Origin: Sphingobacterium pedocola
GTDB taxonomy: Bacteria > Bacteroidota > Bacteroidia > Sphingobacteriales > Sphingobacteriaceae
NCBI RefSeq assembly: GCF_015209965.1
Contig: NZ_MU158690.1
Location: 1,128,108-1,192,107, forward strand
Reading direction: 5' to 3'
Length of the DNA stretch: 64,000 nt
Shown: positions 45,326-56,300 of the stretch, one piece after another
Layout: every line of letters begins with the position of its first letter
Position numbering within the stretch: position 1 is the stretch's first letter
The notes under the pieces: generated by a model
The model's input: the letters and a program-made list of their open reading frames with translations, nothing else
Database searches by the model: none
Told to the model about the DNA's origin: nothing
Program-made: the position numbers and the translations under genes

Positions 45326-45359
45326 CCAACAATATTTTAACCTATTAAAAATAAGATAA

Positions 45360-48300
45360 ATGAGGCTACAGATTTTAATTTTAGTTGCTCTTTCCTCTTT
45401 CATTTTTTCAGCTTTTGCTCAAAGCTCAAAAGTATTGATTGGTACTATTAGAGGAGAAAAAAATGCACCTCTACAAGGAGCCTCGATTTTTGTAGAGAAC
45501 AAAGAAAATAGAAACTTGAAGGGTGCATCAACGGATGCGTTGGGGCAGTATCAAATAGAAGTTCCTGCTGGAGATGGGCTCACAATTGTGATAGCTTGTA
45601 TTGGATTTAAATCTACTCGTATTCCCTATAGCGGGCAAGGATCCATTAATATCACATTGATCGTTGATGATCAGTCTATCGAGGAGGTAACCATCGTTCG
45701 GGAAGGTGGGGCAAAGAATGATATGGGCATTAGTTTTAGAAACCAAGTATCGGCTACAGAGCGGTTCGATATGAAAGAACTAGAAGCTATGCCTTTTGCT
45801 TCCATCGAAGCAGGACTACAGGGCCGTTTGGCCAATGTGGATATCATCTCCAGTGCAGATCCCGGAGCGAGAAGTTCGATTCGGATTCGTGGTACATCTT
45901 CACTCAACGGAAACTCCGAACCGCTGATCGTTGTGGATGGCATCCCTTATCCAACGTCGATCAACGATGATTTTAACTTTTCGACGGCCAATGATGAAGA
46001 CTTTGGAGCCTTGATCAATATATCGCCTAATGATATCGAGTCCATAGAAGTATTGAAAGATGCGGCCGCAACAGCGGTATGGGGTTCTCGCGGAGCGAAT
46101 GGTGTCCTGTTGTTTACAACCAAGAAAGGCCGTAAAGGGAAAACCCAATTCGCATTCTCCTCCAAGATTGACGTAAAGCGCGAAGCAGCGACCATCCCGA
46201 TGTTGGATGGGGGGCAGTATGTGTCCATGATACAGGATGCGATCTGGAATACCGTCAACGACCTAGGCTATCAGGCGTCGACTGCTTATTTAAACATGTT
46301 GTACAATACCAATGAAATTAAATACGATCCCAACTGGAACTATTTCAACGAGTATAACCAGAATACAGATTGGACGGATCTAGTGACCCAGGTTGGTCAC
46401 TTTGAAGATAATTCGTTGTCTATTAGTGGTGGAGGCGATAAGGCTACCTATCGGGTATCCCTGGGTTACCTTAACGATGTCGGTACAACTATCGGTACCA
46501 AGCTCAATCGATACAATTCACTGGTCAGCGTGAATTATAGATTTTCCAATAAGTTCAATATCAGTTCTGACTTGTCCTACTCACGGAGTATACAAAATAG
46601 CAATTGGACGGGGAAAGATGTTGCTAGTCCCAGAGGAATAGCAATGAATCGCATGCCTAATATGAGCCCATATGTCATCGATGAGTACGGCTTCTATTCG
46701 GATCAATATTTTACACCTCGGATTAATTTTCAGGGATCTTTCTTAGGTGAAAGTAAGTCGTCTATTTACAATCCTGTCGCGATGGTCAATGAGTCGATTA
46801 ATCAGACTACAGGCGAGCAAGCCCGGGCGATCTTTAGAGCACAGTATAATATTTTGCCGTTTTTAAGCTATACCGGTACGGTTGGTTTTGACATCCGGTC
46901 AAACAAAAACAGAAAGTTCCTCCCACAATCGGTCACCGGAGTTATTTGGACAGACCCTTTCTTTAACAGAGGATCGGACCTGATGTCCGATGCCCTACAC
47001 CTTAACACGGAAAATAAATTTATTTACAATAAGAATTTTGGTGAAGACCATAATATTGTCGGAACACAATTATTCCAGACCAATGAATCTCGAAGCTTTA
47101 GTTACGCTTCGGAGACATCCGGTAATGCGTCTGCATCTTTAAGTGACCCGACTGCCGGCGGGGCGGTCATTAGTATGGGATCGGGTAATTCCATGACCAG
47201 AAGTATGGGGGCTATTTCGAGTCTGTACTATGCCTATAAAAACAAGTATATTATTAACGGGATCTATCGTTGGGAAGCGAATTCGGCCATATCTGCGCAG
47301 CACCGCTGGAAGGGGTTCCCGGCATTCGGGGTCGCTTGGCAGCTTGGGGATGAAGAGTTTATGAAACAGTTTGATTTTCTTGATTTGGCCAAATTACGAT
47401 TCAGTTGGGGGCAAAGTGGAAACGGTCCCACGGGTGCCTATACCTATATGGGTGTTTTTCAACCCATCACACCGGGTTATATGGATATGACAGCCATCCG
47501 CCCGACAAGAATACAATTGGATAATTTGAAATGGGAGACCATTACCCAAACCGATATCGGTATAGAATTATCTTTTTTTAAAGATCGTCTGCACTTCACG
47601 GGAGAAATCTACAACCGACTGACAACGGATCTTCTGAATAAGGATATTAAACTTCCTTCATCGACTGGTTTTACCGAAATGAAGTTTTATAATTCCGGAG
47701 AAATGGTCAACAAGGGTTGGGAAATCATACTCAGAGGAGATATATTTCGTGCTAAAGACTTTACCTTAAGTGCGAACTTGAATTTCTCGAGAAACCAGAA
47801 TGAAGTATTGGAATTGCCGGACAACATGCAATTTGAAAATTATAATTTCGGAAATGGTAATTACGCCCACAAGGTTATAGAGGGCAATCCGTTAGGTTCA
47901 TTTTACGGGTATAGGTATTTGGGTGTATATCAAAACGAAACGGAGACTTTCGCGCGTGATCTAAACAATAATGTCATTTACGACTTGATGGGGGAGGCCG
48001 TTTATATGCAGAATGGTAACCGTAAAGTCTATGCCGGAGATGCCAAATACCAGGATATGGATGGTAATGGCGTGATCAATCAGTACGATATTGTTTATCT
48101 GGGGAACGCGATGCCTTTATTCACTACTGGAGGAGGTATCGACATACGTTACAAGGCATTCTCACTGACGACATTCTTGCACGGCCGATTTGGTAACAAG
48201 GTTGTCAACGGTACACGGATAAGTGCAGAAAATATGCGAGGTGCCTCTAATCAGAGTACCGCAGTTCTTAGTCGTTGGCGTCATGAAGGCGATCAGACGG

Positions 48301-48608
48301 ATATTCCTCGTGCACTTTATGATCAAGGGTACAATACCTTGGGATCAGATCGCTTTGTAGAGGATGCATCATTTGTAAGGTTGAAACAAGTGTCTTTACG
48401 CTACTCCTTTCCGAAGCCGTTTATCAACCGGTTTAATATTACACGTTTTGACGTTTTTTGTACCCTACAGGATTTATTTACCTGGACCAATTATTCCGGT
48501 CAGGATCCAGAAGTTTCCCTGTCGTCTAATATATACATGCTCAGTGAAGATAAAGCGAGTACACCCAGACCGAGACGATTTGCATTTGGTATTTTAGCTA
48601 ATTTTTAA
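45360..48608 (+). CDS. SusC/RagA family TonB-linked outer-membrane protein (pair 2)
   Basis: A 1082-aa receptor with signal peptide (about 1-20, ending AFAQ), a carboxypeptidase-regulatory-like domain (about 24-105, GASIFVENKENR) and a TonB-box-like EEVTIV stretch (about 108-113), weaker than the classical EEVVVVGYG. The plug (IRIRGTSSLNGNSEPLIVV, in part; SIEVLKDAAATAVWGSRGANGV) and barrel are normal, ending FGILANF. It imports oligosaccharides with the SusD at 48619, which starts 10 bases after its stop. Preceded by a FAS1 lipoprotein and followed by two more, so its cargo is likely delivered with FAS1 binding proteins. Confidence 0.93.
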   Translation: MRLQILILVALSSFIFSAFAQSSKVLIGTIRGEKNAPLQGASIFVENKENRNLKGASTDALGQYQIEVPAGDGLTIVIACIGFKSTRIPYSGQGSINITLIVDDQSIEEVTIVREGGAKNDMGISFRNQVSATERFDMKELEAMPFASIEAGLQGRLANVDIISSADPGARSSIRIRGTSSLNGNSEPLIVVDGIPYPTSINDDFNFSTANDEDFGALINISPNDIESIEVLKDAAATAVWGSRGANGVLLFTTKKGRKGKTQFAFSSKIDVKREAATIPMLDGGQYVSMIQDAIWNTVNDLGYQASTAYLNMLYNTNEIKYDPNWNYFNEYNQNTDWTDLVTQVGHFEDNSLSISGGGDKATYRVSLGYLNDVGTTIGTKLNRYNSLVSVNYRFSNKFNISSDLSYSRSIQNSNWTGKDVASPRGIAMNRMPNMSPYVIDEYGFYSDQYFTPRINFQGSFLGESKSSIYNPVAMVNESINQTTGEQARAIFRAQYNILPFLSYTGTVGFDIRSNKNRKFLPQSVTGVIWTDPFFNRGSDLMSDALHLNTENKFIYNKNFGEDHNIVGTQLFQTNESRSFSYASETSGNASASLSDPTAGGAVISMGSGNSMTRSMGAISSLYYAYKNKYIINGIYRWEANSAISAQHRWKGFPAFGVAWQLGDEEFMKQFDFLDLAKLRFSWGQSGNGPTGAYTYMGVFQPITPGYMDMTAIRPTRIQLDNLKWETITQTDIGIELSFFKDRLHFTGEIYNRLTTDLLNKDIKLPSSTGFTEMKFYNSGEMVNKGWEIILRGDIFRAKDFTLSANLNFSRNQNEVLELPDNMQFENYNFGNGNYAHKVIEGNPLGSFYGYRYLGVYQNETETFARDLNNNVIYDLMGEAVYMQNGNRKVYAGDAKYQDMDGNGVINQYDIVYLGNAMPLFTTGGGIDIRYKAFSLTTFLHGRFGNKVVNGTRISAENMRGASNQSTAVLSRWRHEGDQTDIPRALYDQGYNTLGSDRFVEDASFVRLKQVSLRYSFPKPFINRFNITRFDVFCTLQDLFTWTNYSGQDPEVSLSSNIYMLSEDKASTPRPRRFAFGILANF

Positions 48609-48618
48609 TTTGTAAGCT

Positions 48619-50079
48619 ATGAAGATAATTAAATATACAGTAGTCCTATTGGCCGTGTTGAGTAGCTCATGTAGCAAGTGGCTGGATCTCTTGCCAGAGA
48701 ATGAACAGGTAACGGATAAATATTGGAACACGAAAGAAGAGGTGGAAGCTGTACTTGGATCGGCCTATGTCACCTTACAAAAATCGGTCAACCCCATGAT
48801 AACCTGGGGCGAGGCCAGAGGGAATATGCTTTCCACCGGTGGCTTCATACCCGTAGGTTTGAACGATTTCAAAAATTTAAGGCTACTTCCTTCCAATGAA
48901 ATGGTCAAATGGGGAGATTTTTACCAGATTATCAATTATGCCAATATGGTGATACGCTATGCGCCGGATGTAGTGGAGCGGGATCCCTCGTTTAACCCAG
49001 CCGTAATGAACTCGTTTTTGTCTGAGGCCTATTTCTTGAGGGGATTGAGTTATTTCTATCTGGTTCGTAATTTTGGGGAAGTTCCCCTGATCCTAGAACC
49101 GTATATGAACGATAGTCAGCGGTACGAAGTGAGGAAATCTTCACAGCAGGACATCTATAATCAAATCGTCCTTGATCTGACGACCGCATTGGAGAACAGC
49201 AAAGATATATGGCCGACCGTATGGGAAACCAAAGGTCGCTCTACCTCCAATGCAATTCATGCGACATTGGCCGATGTCTATCTGTGGACCGAAGAGTATG
49301 ATAAAGCGATTTTTTCCTGTAATGCGGTACTCGAATCCGGACGTGTCGGGCTAATTGAAGGCGTGGTAAATGCACGTAACAATTGGTTTACAATCTTCAA
49401 TCCGGGTAATTCGAATGAGGGTATTTTTGAAATCCAATTTGACTTTGCAAAACAGCAGACCAATAATTTTACAACTATTTTCGGTGCATCTTACAATTGG
49501 ATTATCTCTCCTTATGGCTTGGCCCTTTTCCAGGAAAATCCGGAAGATATCCGTGGCCTACGTGCAACCTACGCAGCCGACCTCAAGCTTTGGAAATATA
49601 TTGGTGCGGAGGGAAATACAACGATCCCGAGGCCTCAAAGCGATCAAAATTTTATACTGTATCGTGTAGCCGATATTTATCTGATGAAAGCGGAGGCACT
49701 GCTTATGAAAGGGGAGAGTTCCTATCCTGCCGCATTGGAATTGATTACAGCTGTCCGTTCCCGGGCACAGATCTCTAGACCGATCACACCAGGTTCCACG
49801 GAGCTGGAGATGTTAGCGTTATTGATGGACGAACGTGCGCGCGAGTTTGTGGGAGAAGGTAAGCGCTGGTACGACCTTTTGCGTGTTGCAAAACGTAATA
49901 ATTATGCATATAAGGATTACCTTATCGATGAAGTTATGGAAGGGATGACGGGGGGATCTGCCCCAGTGGTACGCTCCATATTAATGAACGAAGATGCCCA
50001 TTATCTGCCGATTCATCAGGATGAGATACGTTTCAACAGATTGCTGGAGCAGAACCCCTATTATGCACCTCTAAACTAA
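48619..50079 (+). CDS. SusD/RagB family nutrient-binding lipoprotein (pair 2)
   Basis: A 486-aa surface lipoprotein (lipobox LSSSC, C18; KWLDLLPENEQVTDKYW after it). SusD hallmarks are SEAYFLRGLSYFYLVRNFGEVPLI, the tetratricopeptide-like helices around residues 160-240, RVADIYLMKAEALLMKG and DERAREFVGEGKRWYDLLR near the C-terminus. Its length is at the low end of the family. It partners the SusC encoded just upstream. The next gene is a FAS1 lipoprotein whose frame is open right after this stop. Confidence 0.94.
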   Translation: MKIIKYTVVLLAVLSSSCSKWLDLLPENEQVTDKYWNTKEEVEAVLGSAYVTLQKSVNPMITWGEARGNMLSTGGFIPVGLNDFKNLRLLPSNEMVKWGDFYQIINYANMVIRYAPDVVERDPSFNPAVMNSFLSEAYFLRGLSYFYLVRNFGEVPLILEPYMNDSQRYEVRKSSQQDIYNQIVLDLTTALENSKDIWPTVWETKGRSTSNAIHATLADVYLWTEEYDKAIFSCNAVLESGRVGLIEGVVNARNNWFTIFNPGNSNEGIFEIQFDFAKQQTNNFTTIFGASYNWIISPYGLALFQENPEDIRGLRATYAADLKLWKYIGAEGNTTIPRPQSDQNFILYRVADIYLMKAEALLMKGESSYPAALELITAVRSRAQISRPITPGSTELEMLALLMDERAREFVGEGKRWYDLLRVAKRNNYAYKDYLIDEVMEGMTGGSAPVVRSILMNEDAHYLPIHQDEIRFNRLLEQNPYYAPLN

Positions 50080-50088
50080 GTGAACAAG

Positions 50089-51705
50089 ATGGAAAAATCA
50101 ACAATAATGAAGAAGTCGCCACTGTATATGATTTTTTTTGGTATTCTGCTTTTGGCAAGCGCCTGCAAGGACGCCTATGAAGACAATACTTATATGGCGT
50201 ATGAGGAAAAGCCAATAGCTTTATTGCTCAAAAGTGATCCCGATGGCAAGTATGCGCTGTGGGTGGAAATATTGGAAAAAGCAGATTTGTACAACACGTT
50301 GAACCTAGACCGTACATATACTTTTTTTGCGCCGACAAATGCCGGTGTAGAAAGCTATTTGCAAAAGCTTGGTCTTTCGTCTGTATCGCAGATGACCAAG
50401 GAGGACGCCAATTATCTGATCAAGTATCACTTGATACCTGGTGCTCAAATTGATTTGGGCCAATTCCAGAGCGGAGCGATCAACGATTTGAATGCGACAG
50501 ATGATAACCTGTATATTGAATTTAGAGCGCTCGGATTGGAAGCGGTGTACCTCAACAGCGAATCCCGTATCAATGCTTTCGATATTAAAGCGACGAATGG
50601 CATTATACACGGTCTTGACGATGTGCTGGTGCCCTTGACAGCAACTATTTACAACCGGTTGGAAGATCCTAAATTTAGTATTTTTCGGGAAGCGGTGGTT
50701 GCGACAGGTCTGGATGAAATACTGAAGCGAGTATATACCGAGGCTGTGGATCAAAATGGGGAGCCTATACAGCAACGGTTTAGATATACCACATTTGCGG
50801 TTTCCAACAGTACTTTCGCAAAAGAAGGTATACACAGTTTGGAGGATTTGGTTCAAAAACTGGAAGTACCGAGTGGTTCAGATTATAAGGATACAGAAAA
50901 TGACTTGAACAAATATGTAGCCTATCATATATTGGCACAACAGCGCTCTTATGCAGATTTGGGAGCCTATCCAGACGGCGTGTATACGACGAATTTTGAA
51001 ACGATGGCAACCAATGAGTTGATAAAAGTGTCAGAAGGCCCGTCCGAGTTGGTCATTAATGCCACAGCAGATATGCAAAGTTATATCCAATTTGTCGAAT
51101 TTAATATTGTCGCCAAAAACGGAGTCGTACATGAGGTAGACAATTGGATGCCGCTGTTTTTGCCGGAGCGTGTGCAGGTTATTTGGGAGTTTACAGATTA
51201 TCCGGATATTGCAGCAAATGTAACACAATATAGAAATCCTACTTTGGGATCTCAGTACAATAAAACATTTGCAGCAAGCGAATTGACAAGCATAAAGTGG
51301 TCTACCATTCCAGAAACTAGGCCCGATGCATTGATTTATAGAAATCTACGACCAGCAGATCCGTTGTATCCGGCCACATTAAATAACGATTATTTGTTGG
51401 CTACGTTGGGAGAGTCCGGTTGGATCGAGATGAAATCTCCGGCTATAGTACGAGGCAAGTATCGGGTTACCTATGTATGGCCAAGCCCGCGAAATGCGAC
51501 CAATACCGGGATTGTTTCGTTTATTATGGATAATCAGGAGATTTACCCAAGATTAGTGATCTCCAACACCTCGTCTGAGGCTAGGAGGACACAGGTGTTG
51601 GGTACGGTTGATTTCCCAGAGACAACATCGCATACATTTAGGGTATTATCATTAGATGGCAAATTAATTACGATGGATTATTTGCAGTTTGATCCGATTG
51701 ATTAG
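50089..51705 (+). CDS. FAS1 lipoprotein with C-terminal carbohydrate-binding-like sandwich
   Basis: A 538-aa lipoprotein. Possible starts are GTG 50080, ATG 50089 and ATG 50107; all lead to the lipobox ASAC, and I use 50089. Two FAS1 domains (about 40-180 and 185-345) show FFAPTNAGVESYLQKLG, NGIIHGLDDVLVPL and NGVVHEVDNW. Residues about 360-538 form a distinct beta-sandwich (GKYRVTYVWPS, MDYLQFDPI at the end) resembling a carbohydrate-binding module. I infer that it is a surface glycan-binding protein taking the place of SusE/SusF. It follows SusD of pair 2; its stop at 51705 is overlapped by an unused GTG frame of the next gene. Confidence 0.82.
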   Translation: MEKSTIMKKSPLYMIFFGILLLASACKDAYEDNTYMAYEEKPIALLLKSDPDGKYALWVEILEKADLYNTLNLDRTYTFFAPTNAGVESYLQKLGLSSVSQMTKEDANYLIKYHLIPGAQIDLGQFQSGAINDLNATDDNLYIEFRALGLEAVYLNSESRINAFDIKATNGIIHGLDDVLVPLTATIYNRLEDPKFSIFREAVVATGLDEILKRVYTEAVDQNGEPIQQRFRYTTFAVSNSTFAKEGIHSLEDLVQKLEVPSGSDYKDTENDLNKYVAYHILAQQRSYADLGAYPDGVYTTNFETMATNELIKVSEGPSELVINATADMQSYIQFVEFNIVAKNGVVHEVDNWMPLFLPERVQVIWEFTDYPDIAANVTQYRNPTLGSQYNKTFAASELTSIKWSTIPETRPDALIYRNLRPADPLYPATLNNDYLLATLGESGWIEMKSPAIVRGKYRVTYVWPSPRNATNTGIVSFIMDNQEIYPRLVISNTSSEARRTQVLGTVDFPETTSHTFRVLSLDGKLITMDYLQFDPID

Positions 51706-51725
51706 TGAGATTTAAATTGAATGTT

Positions 51726-53297
51726 ATGAAAAATATTATTTTGATCGTTGTCACTGTGTTTAGTATGGTGATGACAGCATGTCAAAAAAAGTGGGCAGAC
51801 CATTATGATGTGACTGAGGGAAACGAAGTCGTTTCGCCCTTGAATTTGTTAGATTACTTGAAGTCTAAACCAGAGTATTCGACTTTCGTGAGCAAGTTGG
51901 TAGAGCATGGTCTAGACAAAGAGTTGGAGCGGGATCAAACATTAACAGTGTGGGCTGTGCCCAATGATAAGATGGTCGAGTTATCCAATTTAGGCTATGA
52001 TGAAGATTATATTCTGAAGTACCATATCAATAACTTGGTGTTTGATAAAACCAAGCTTAAGACGGGGTTAAGGTTGATGACGTTAAATGGTAAGTACTTG
52101 ACTATTGAGATTGATGGGGATGACGTGCACGTGAGCGATGGTACTATTGTCAAGGGGAACCAATTATGCCAAAATGGTGTTGTACATGAAATTGACCAAT
52201 TGCTTAAGCCAGACGTGAGCATCTATGATTATTTGGAAGACCTTGGAGATAGTCATTCTATTATAAGGGATACGATTTTGGCAATGAATGACACGATCTT
52301 TGATCCTATCAATAGTATTCCGGTCGGTGTAGATCGACAAGGAAATACCTTGTATGACTCTGTATATGTTATTTCAAACCCTATTTTTCAGCGGGCTAAT
52401 ATTATGTCGGAATTTACACGTGTTACGATGTTCTTACCTAGTAATGATGTTATTGAGGATTGTTTTGAAAATTTAGGCGTACTATATGACCAATTTGGAA
52501 AGCAGTTTTTAAAGGCAGACTCTCAGATTGCTTACACCTGGATTAAGGAAGCCGTATTTTATAATACGCTAGTGGATAATTACGGAAACGAAGATCTAAC
52601 CTCGGCCTATGGAAGATTGTGGAAACCGGATATACAAATAGCTGATCCGGATTATATGCGAATGAGTAATGGCCGAATCTATAATATTACAAAGTTGAAA
52701 ATTCCGAATAATGTCCATATCTCCATGATTAAGCAGCTGTTTCATTACTACGAGTATGTTCCCGAAGCAGAAAGGCCTAATCTCTTTACGTCTACTAATA
52801 TAACGAATATAGTGCTTAGGAATGGGCCTACTGTTAATTTTCCAAATCTTGGGATCACCGGTTTTACCTACAGAATGCTTGAAATTACCGGTACGGCAGG
52901 AGATACGCGCACAGCTTTAGATTTTACAGCAATTATGCTGGATCGTAATGAGGCAGGCGAAGTTGGGTATAAGATCGTTGAGGTTCCTCCAGGAGAATAC
53001 AATCTGTATATGGGTTTTGAATCATCTGGGCATCCGTATATGAATATATACTTTAATGATGTGCTGGTGCGATCCGGACTGAATGTCTCCCAGTCTAATC
53101 CTTGGAATTTTGATAGAAATACCAATACGACACCTGGTGTGTCCAACCATAATGGTTGGGGAGGATTAGTTGGAACTGTGAACGTTGAAGGAGATGGAAT
53201 GGCTTCTTTCCGTATAAAGATGGAGTATGAGTTAGGAACACCTATACGTCTGCGACCTTATCACTGGACCTTAGTACCAACAGCAAATAATTATTAA
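51726..53297 (+). CDS. FAS1 lipoprotein with C-terminal beta-sandwich
   Basis: A 523-aa lipoprotein (lipobox VMTAC, C19). I prefer the ATG at 51726 to the GTG at 51705, which would add a short hydrophilic extension overlapping the previous gene. Two FAS1 domains (about 35-160 and 165-360) show LTVWAVPNDKMVEL and NGVVHEIDQLLKP. The C-terminal 150 residues form a beta-sandwich that begins after LRNGPTVNFPNLG and contains PPGEYNLYMGFESSGHPYMN, a jelly-roll pattern as in carbohydrate-binding modules. Homologous in plan to the preceding FAS1 lipoprotein but divergent in sequence. It leads into SusC of pair 3, 20 bases downstream, and may serve that pair. Confidence 0.8.
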   Translation: MKNIILIVVTVFSMVMTACQKKWADHYDVTEGNEVVSPLNLLDYLKSKPEYSTFVSKLVEHGLDKELERDQTLTVWAVPNDKMVELSNLGYDEDYILKYHINNLVFDKTKLKTGLRLMTLNGKYLTIEIDGDDVHVSDGTIVKGNQLCQNGVVHEIDQLLKPDVSIYDYLEDLGDSHSIIRDTILAMNDTIFDPINSIPVGVDRQGNTLYDSVYVISNPIFQRANIMSEFTRVTMFLPSNDVIEDCFENLGVLYDQFGKQFLKADSQIAYTWIKEAVFYNTLVDNYGNEDLTSAYGRLWKPDIQIADPDYMRMSNGRIYNITKLKIPNNVHISMIKQLFHYYEYVPEAERPNLFTSTNITNIVLRNGPTVNFPNLGITGFTYRMLEITGTAGDTRTALDFTAIMLDRNEAGEVGYKIVEVPPGEYNLYMGFESSGHPYMNIYFNDVLVRSGLNVSQSNPWNFDRNTNTTPGVSNHNGWGGLVGTVNVEGDGMASFRIKMEYELGTPIRLRPYHWTLVPTANNY

Positions 53298-53317
53298 CCA
53301 ACTTTTTAAGTAAGTTT

Positions 53318-56300
53318 ATGAGAAATAGAGCTAGAGGCTTATATAGATTAATGTTAACTTCAACAATAGTATTGGGTTCGCTGCCCATATTTGCACAGAC
53401 TATTATTTCAGGTAAGGTTTTGAGCTCATATGACAAAGCACCTATTCCTAATGCGGTAGTTAGTATAGTCAATACATCGCACAACACACAGACCAAGGCA
53501 AACGGAACTTTTCGGTTTGAGGATCTGGAAACTACTCCCTCCACGATCAGGGTCTGGAGCCCAGGATATTACGAGGCTATTGTTGAGGTTTTGGGGCGTA
53601 CTGAATTTGAAGTGACCTTGATTTCTGAAGGCCGGATCAAGTACGACAATGTCATAGATGGAGCCTTTTCAGAGAAAAATAGCGCTTATCTGCAGAATAC
53701 AGACTACCGGCCGGGAGCTGTAGGTCTTGAAAATGTGTTGCTCGGCGAGATGGCCGGCCTTCGTATCACGAATAAAAGTGGAATGGTTTCCGAAGGAGCA
53801 ACCTTTAATTTTAGAGGTGTACGTTCCTTTGAAGCAGACAACTCACCTCTGATCGTGATTGACGGGATACCTTTTATACCGGATGCGACCAATTCGCCGA
53901 TAATAGGTGCGTATTCACGTGGAATATTAAACGCGATCAATGTCAATGATATAAAAAGTGTGCGTTTGCTCAAAGGTGCGGATGCAGCGCGATACGGTTC
54001 GTTAGGTTCCAACGGCGTGTTGTCCTTGGAAACCTCTTCTTCATTGGATCTGCAGACCGTGATCGAGTTTAAAGGAAGTTATGGCGTCGCACATAATTTT
54101 AGGACTATTCCGGTATTGGGAGTGAGTGATTACAAAAGTTATTTGGGCAACGTAGGGATGACGGAGTACGATGATATGGGACAACTCCTGAATAATTTTC
54201 CTTTTCTTCGTGATGATCCAAACTATTATTACAATTACCTCTATAATAATACAACGGATTGGCAGGACCTCATTTATAGAAATGCCTTCGTCACTGACAA
54301 CCACCTGCGTGTAAAAGGAGGAGACGCAGTTGCAAAATATGATCTTTCGCTCGGAGTATTGAACCAAAACGGGGCACTGGATCAGACCAAAAATACGAGA
54401 TACAGTACCCGTATGAATGCGACAGTTGCTTTGGGATCTAAGTTTGATCTGAATGCTGCAATGGGCTTGACCTATGCAACTGCGAAGTTACAAGAGCAGG
54501 GTATATCAAAAGAAACTAACCCTATGTTGGCGGCCATGTACAGGGCACCGGTGTTGAGCCCGTATAAGAAAGATCCGGATAACAACCTGTTGCCGGACTA
54601 TGATGCCATAGGGTACTTTGGGGTCACCAACCCTGTGGCGCTGTTAAACGACGGAAATGTGAACTCGGATATATACGATATATTTGTCAATGCAAACCTG
54701 ATCTATAAGGCCTCGGCGAACTTGAGGTTTACCGGTACAGTGGGGTTGTTTTCTAACTATACCAGACAAGCTCTTTTCGTGCCGGGATTATCGAGCGGAA
54801 CAGTGGCTCCCCTGGAAGAAGGAATCGCCCTCAATACGTCTAGGGCAGGAGAGGGACAGACCTCCAATCTTTTCCTAGGGATGAATGCAATATATGACAA
54901 AGCATATGAACGCGATGTCTGGCAGATCGGTGGCGGTATTCAGTCGATCATGAACGCACAGGAGTATGATGCGGGTTCGGGGCGGAATACCAGTTCAGAT
55001 TTTTACAGAACATTAAACTATACGAACGCCGCGGGAAGGATGTTTTGGGGGTACAGCGAAAAATGGAACTGGTTAAGTTTCTATGGATTTTCCAGTTACA
55101 ACTTTAGAAACCTTGTAAAGGTTGATGCTTCCCTGAATGTGGACGGTTCTTCCGTGTCGGGCAATACGGCCAATCGCTTCGGCCTATTTCCTGCGGCGGA
55201 TGTATCTTTCCTGATAAATAATTATGGAGGGATTAAAGATGCCGAAGGTATCAATAGCCTGATTCTGAAATTGGGCTACGCCAAAACAGGAAATAGCAGG
55301 TTTTCCTCGAAGCTCTCCAAATCTTATTATTCCAGTCAATTGTATCGGCAGTTGGCAGGTATTGTCGTGGGTAATATCCCAAATACCGGAATTCAATGGG
55401 AGGATAACCAAAACATGCAGGCAAACCTTATCTTTTCGGGTTTTGACAGAAGGCTCAACCTAAATGTCGGTTATTATTATTCAAAATCATCAAACCTGCT
55501 GAATATGTTTCCAGTCTCACCTGTCGCTGGCATCGATCGAGTCTACATCAATGGTGGGCAGATCGATAATAATGGATTGGAAGTAGATTTGAACCTTTCT
55601 GTATTGGATAATCGGACTTGGTCTTTAGCCATTGGCGGAAATATTTCCACGCTCAACAGTACGGTTAAGCAGCTTGTCGGAAACCGTTCCCTCATTATCG
55701 ATCAGCCCGATGATGTGCAACGTATTAATATGGTCGGACAATCTCCGTTTTCTTTCTACGGATATGAATTTAAAGGCGTTATTTCGAGTGAGGCAGAAGC
55801 ACAAGCGCATAACCTGACGGATTTCAGAAACCAACCTTTTGAGGCGGGAGATGCGCTGTTTAATGATGTCAATCAGGATGGTGTTATCGATAAGCAGGAT
55901 AAACAATTGTTGGGTAGCAGCTTGCCAAAATTGTTTGGCGGAGGATCGATCAATTTGCGATACAAACAATTCAATCTTCAGGGGTTTATGAGCTACAGCC
56001 AGGGCAATCGCATGTATAACGGACTCCGTAAGAGTTTGGAATCGCAAGATGGTTGGGCTAACCAATCGGAAGCAACCTTACGGAGGTGGCAAGCTGATGG
56101 ACAAGTGACCGATATCCCGAGAGTACAGTACGGTGATCCGATGGAAAATGCAAGATTTTCAGATCGCTGGATAGAAGATGCATCCTATTTGAGATTGGAA
56201 AATTTGATATTCTCTTATAGTGTCTCCAAAAGTAGGATCAAAGCATTGCGTAATTCAGAATGGTATATAGCGGGTGAGAATTTATTTACATGGACCAATT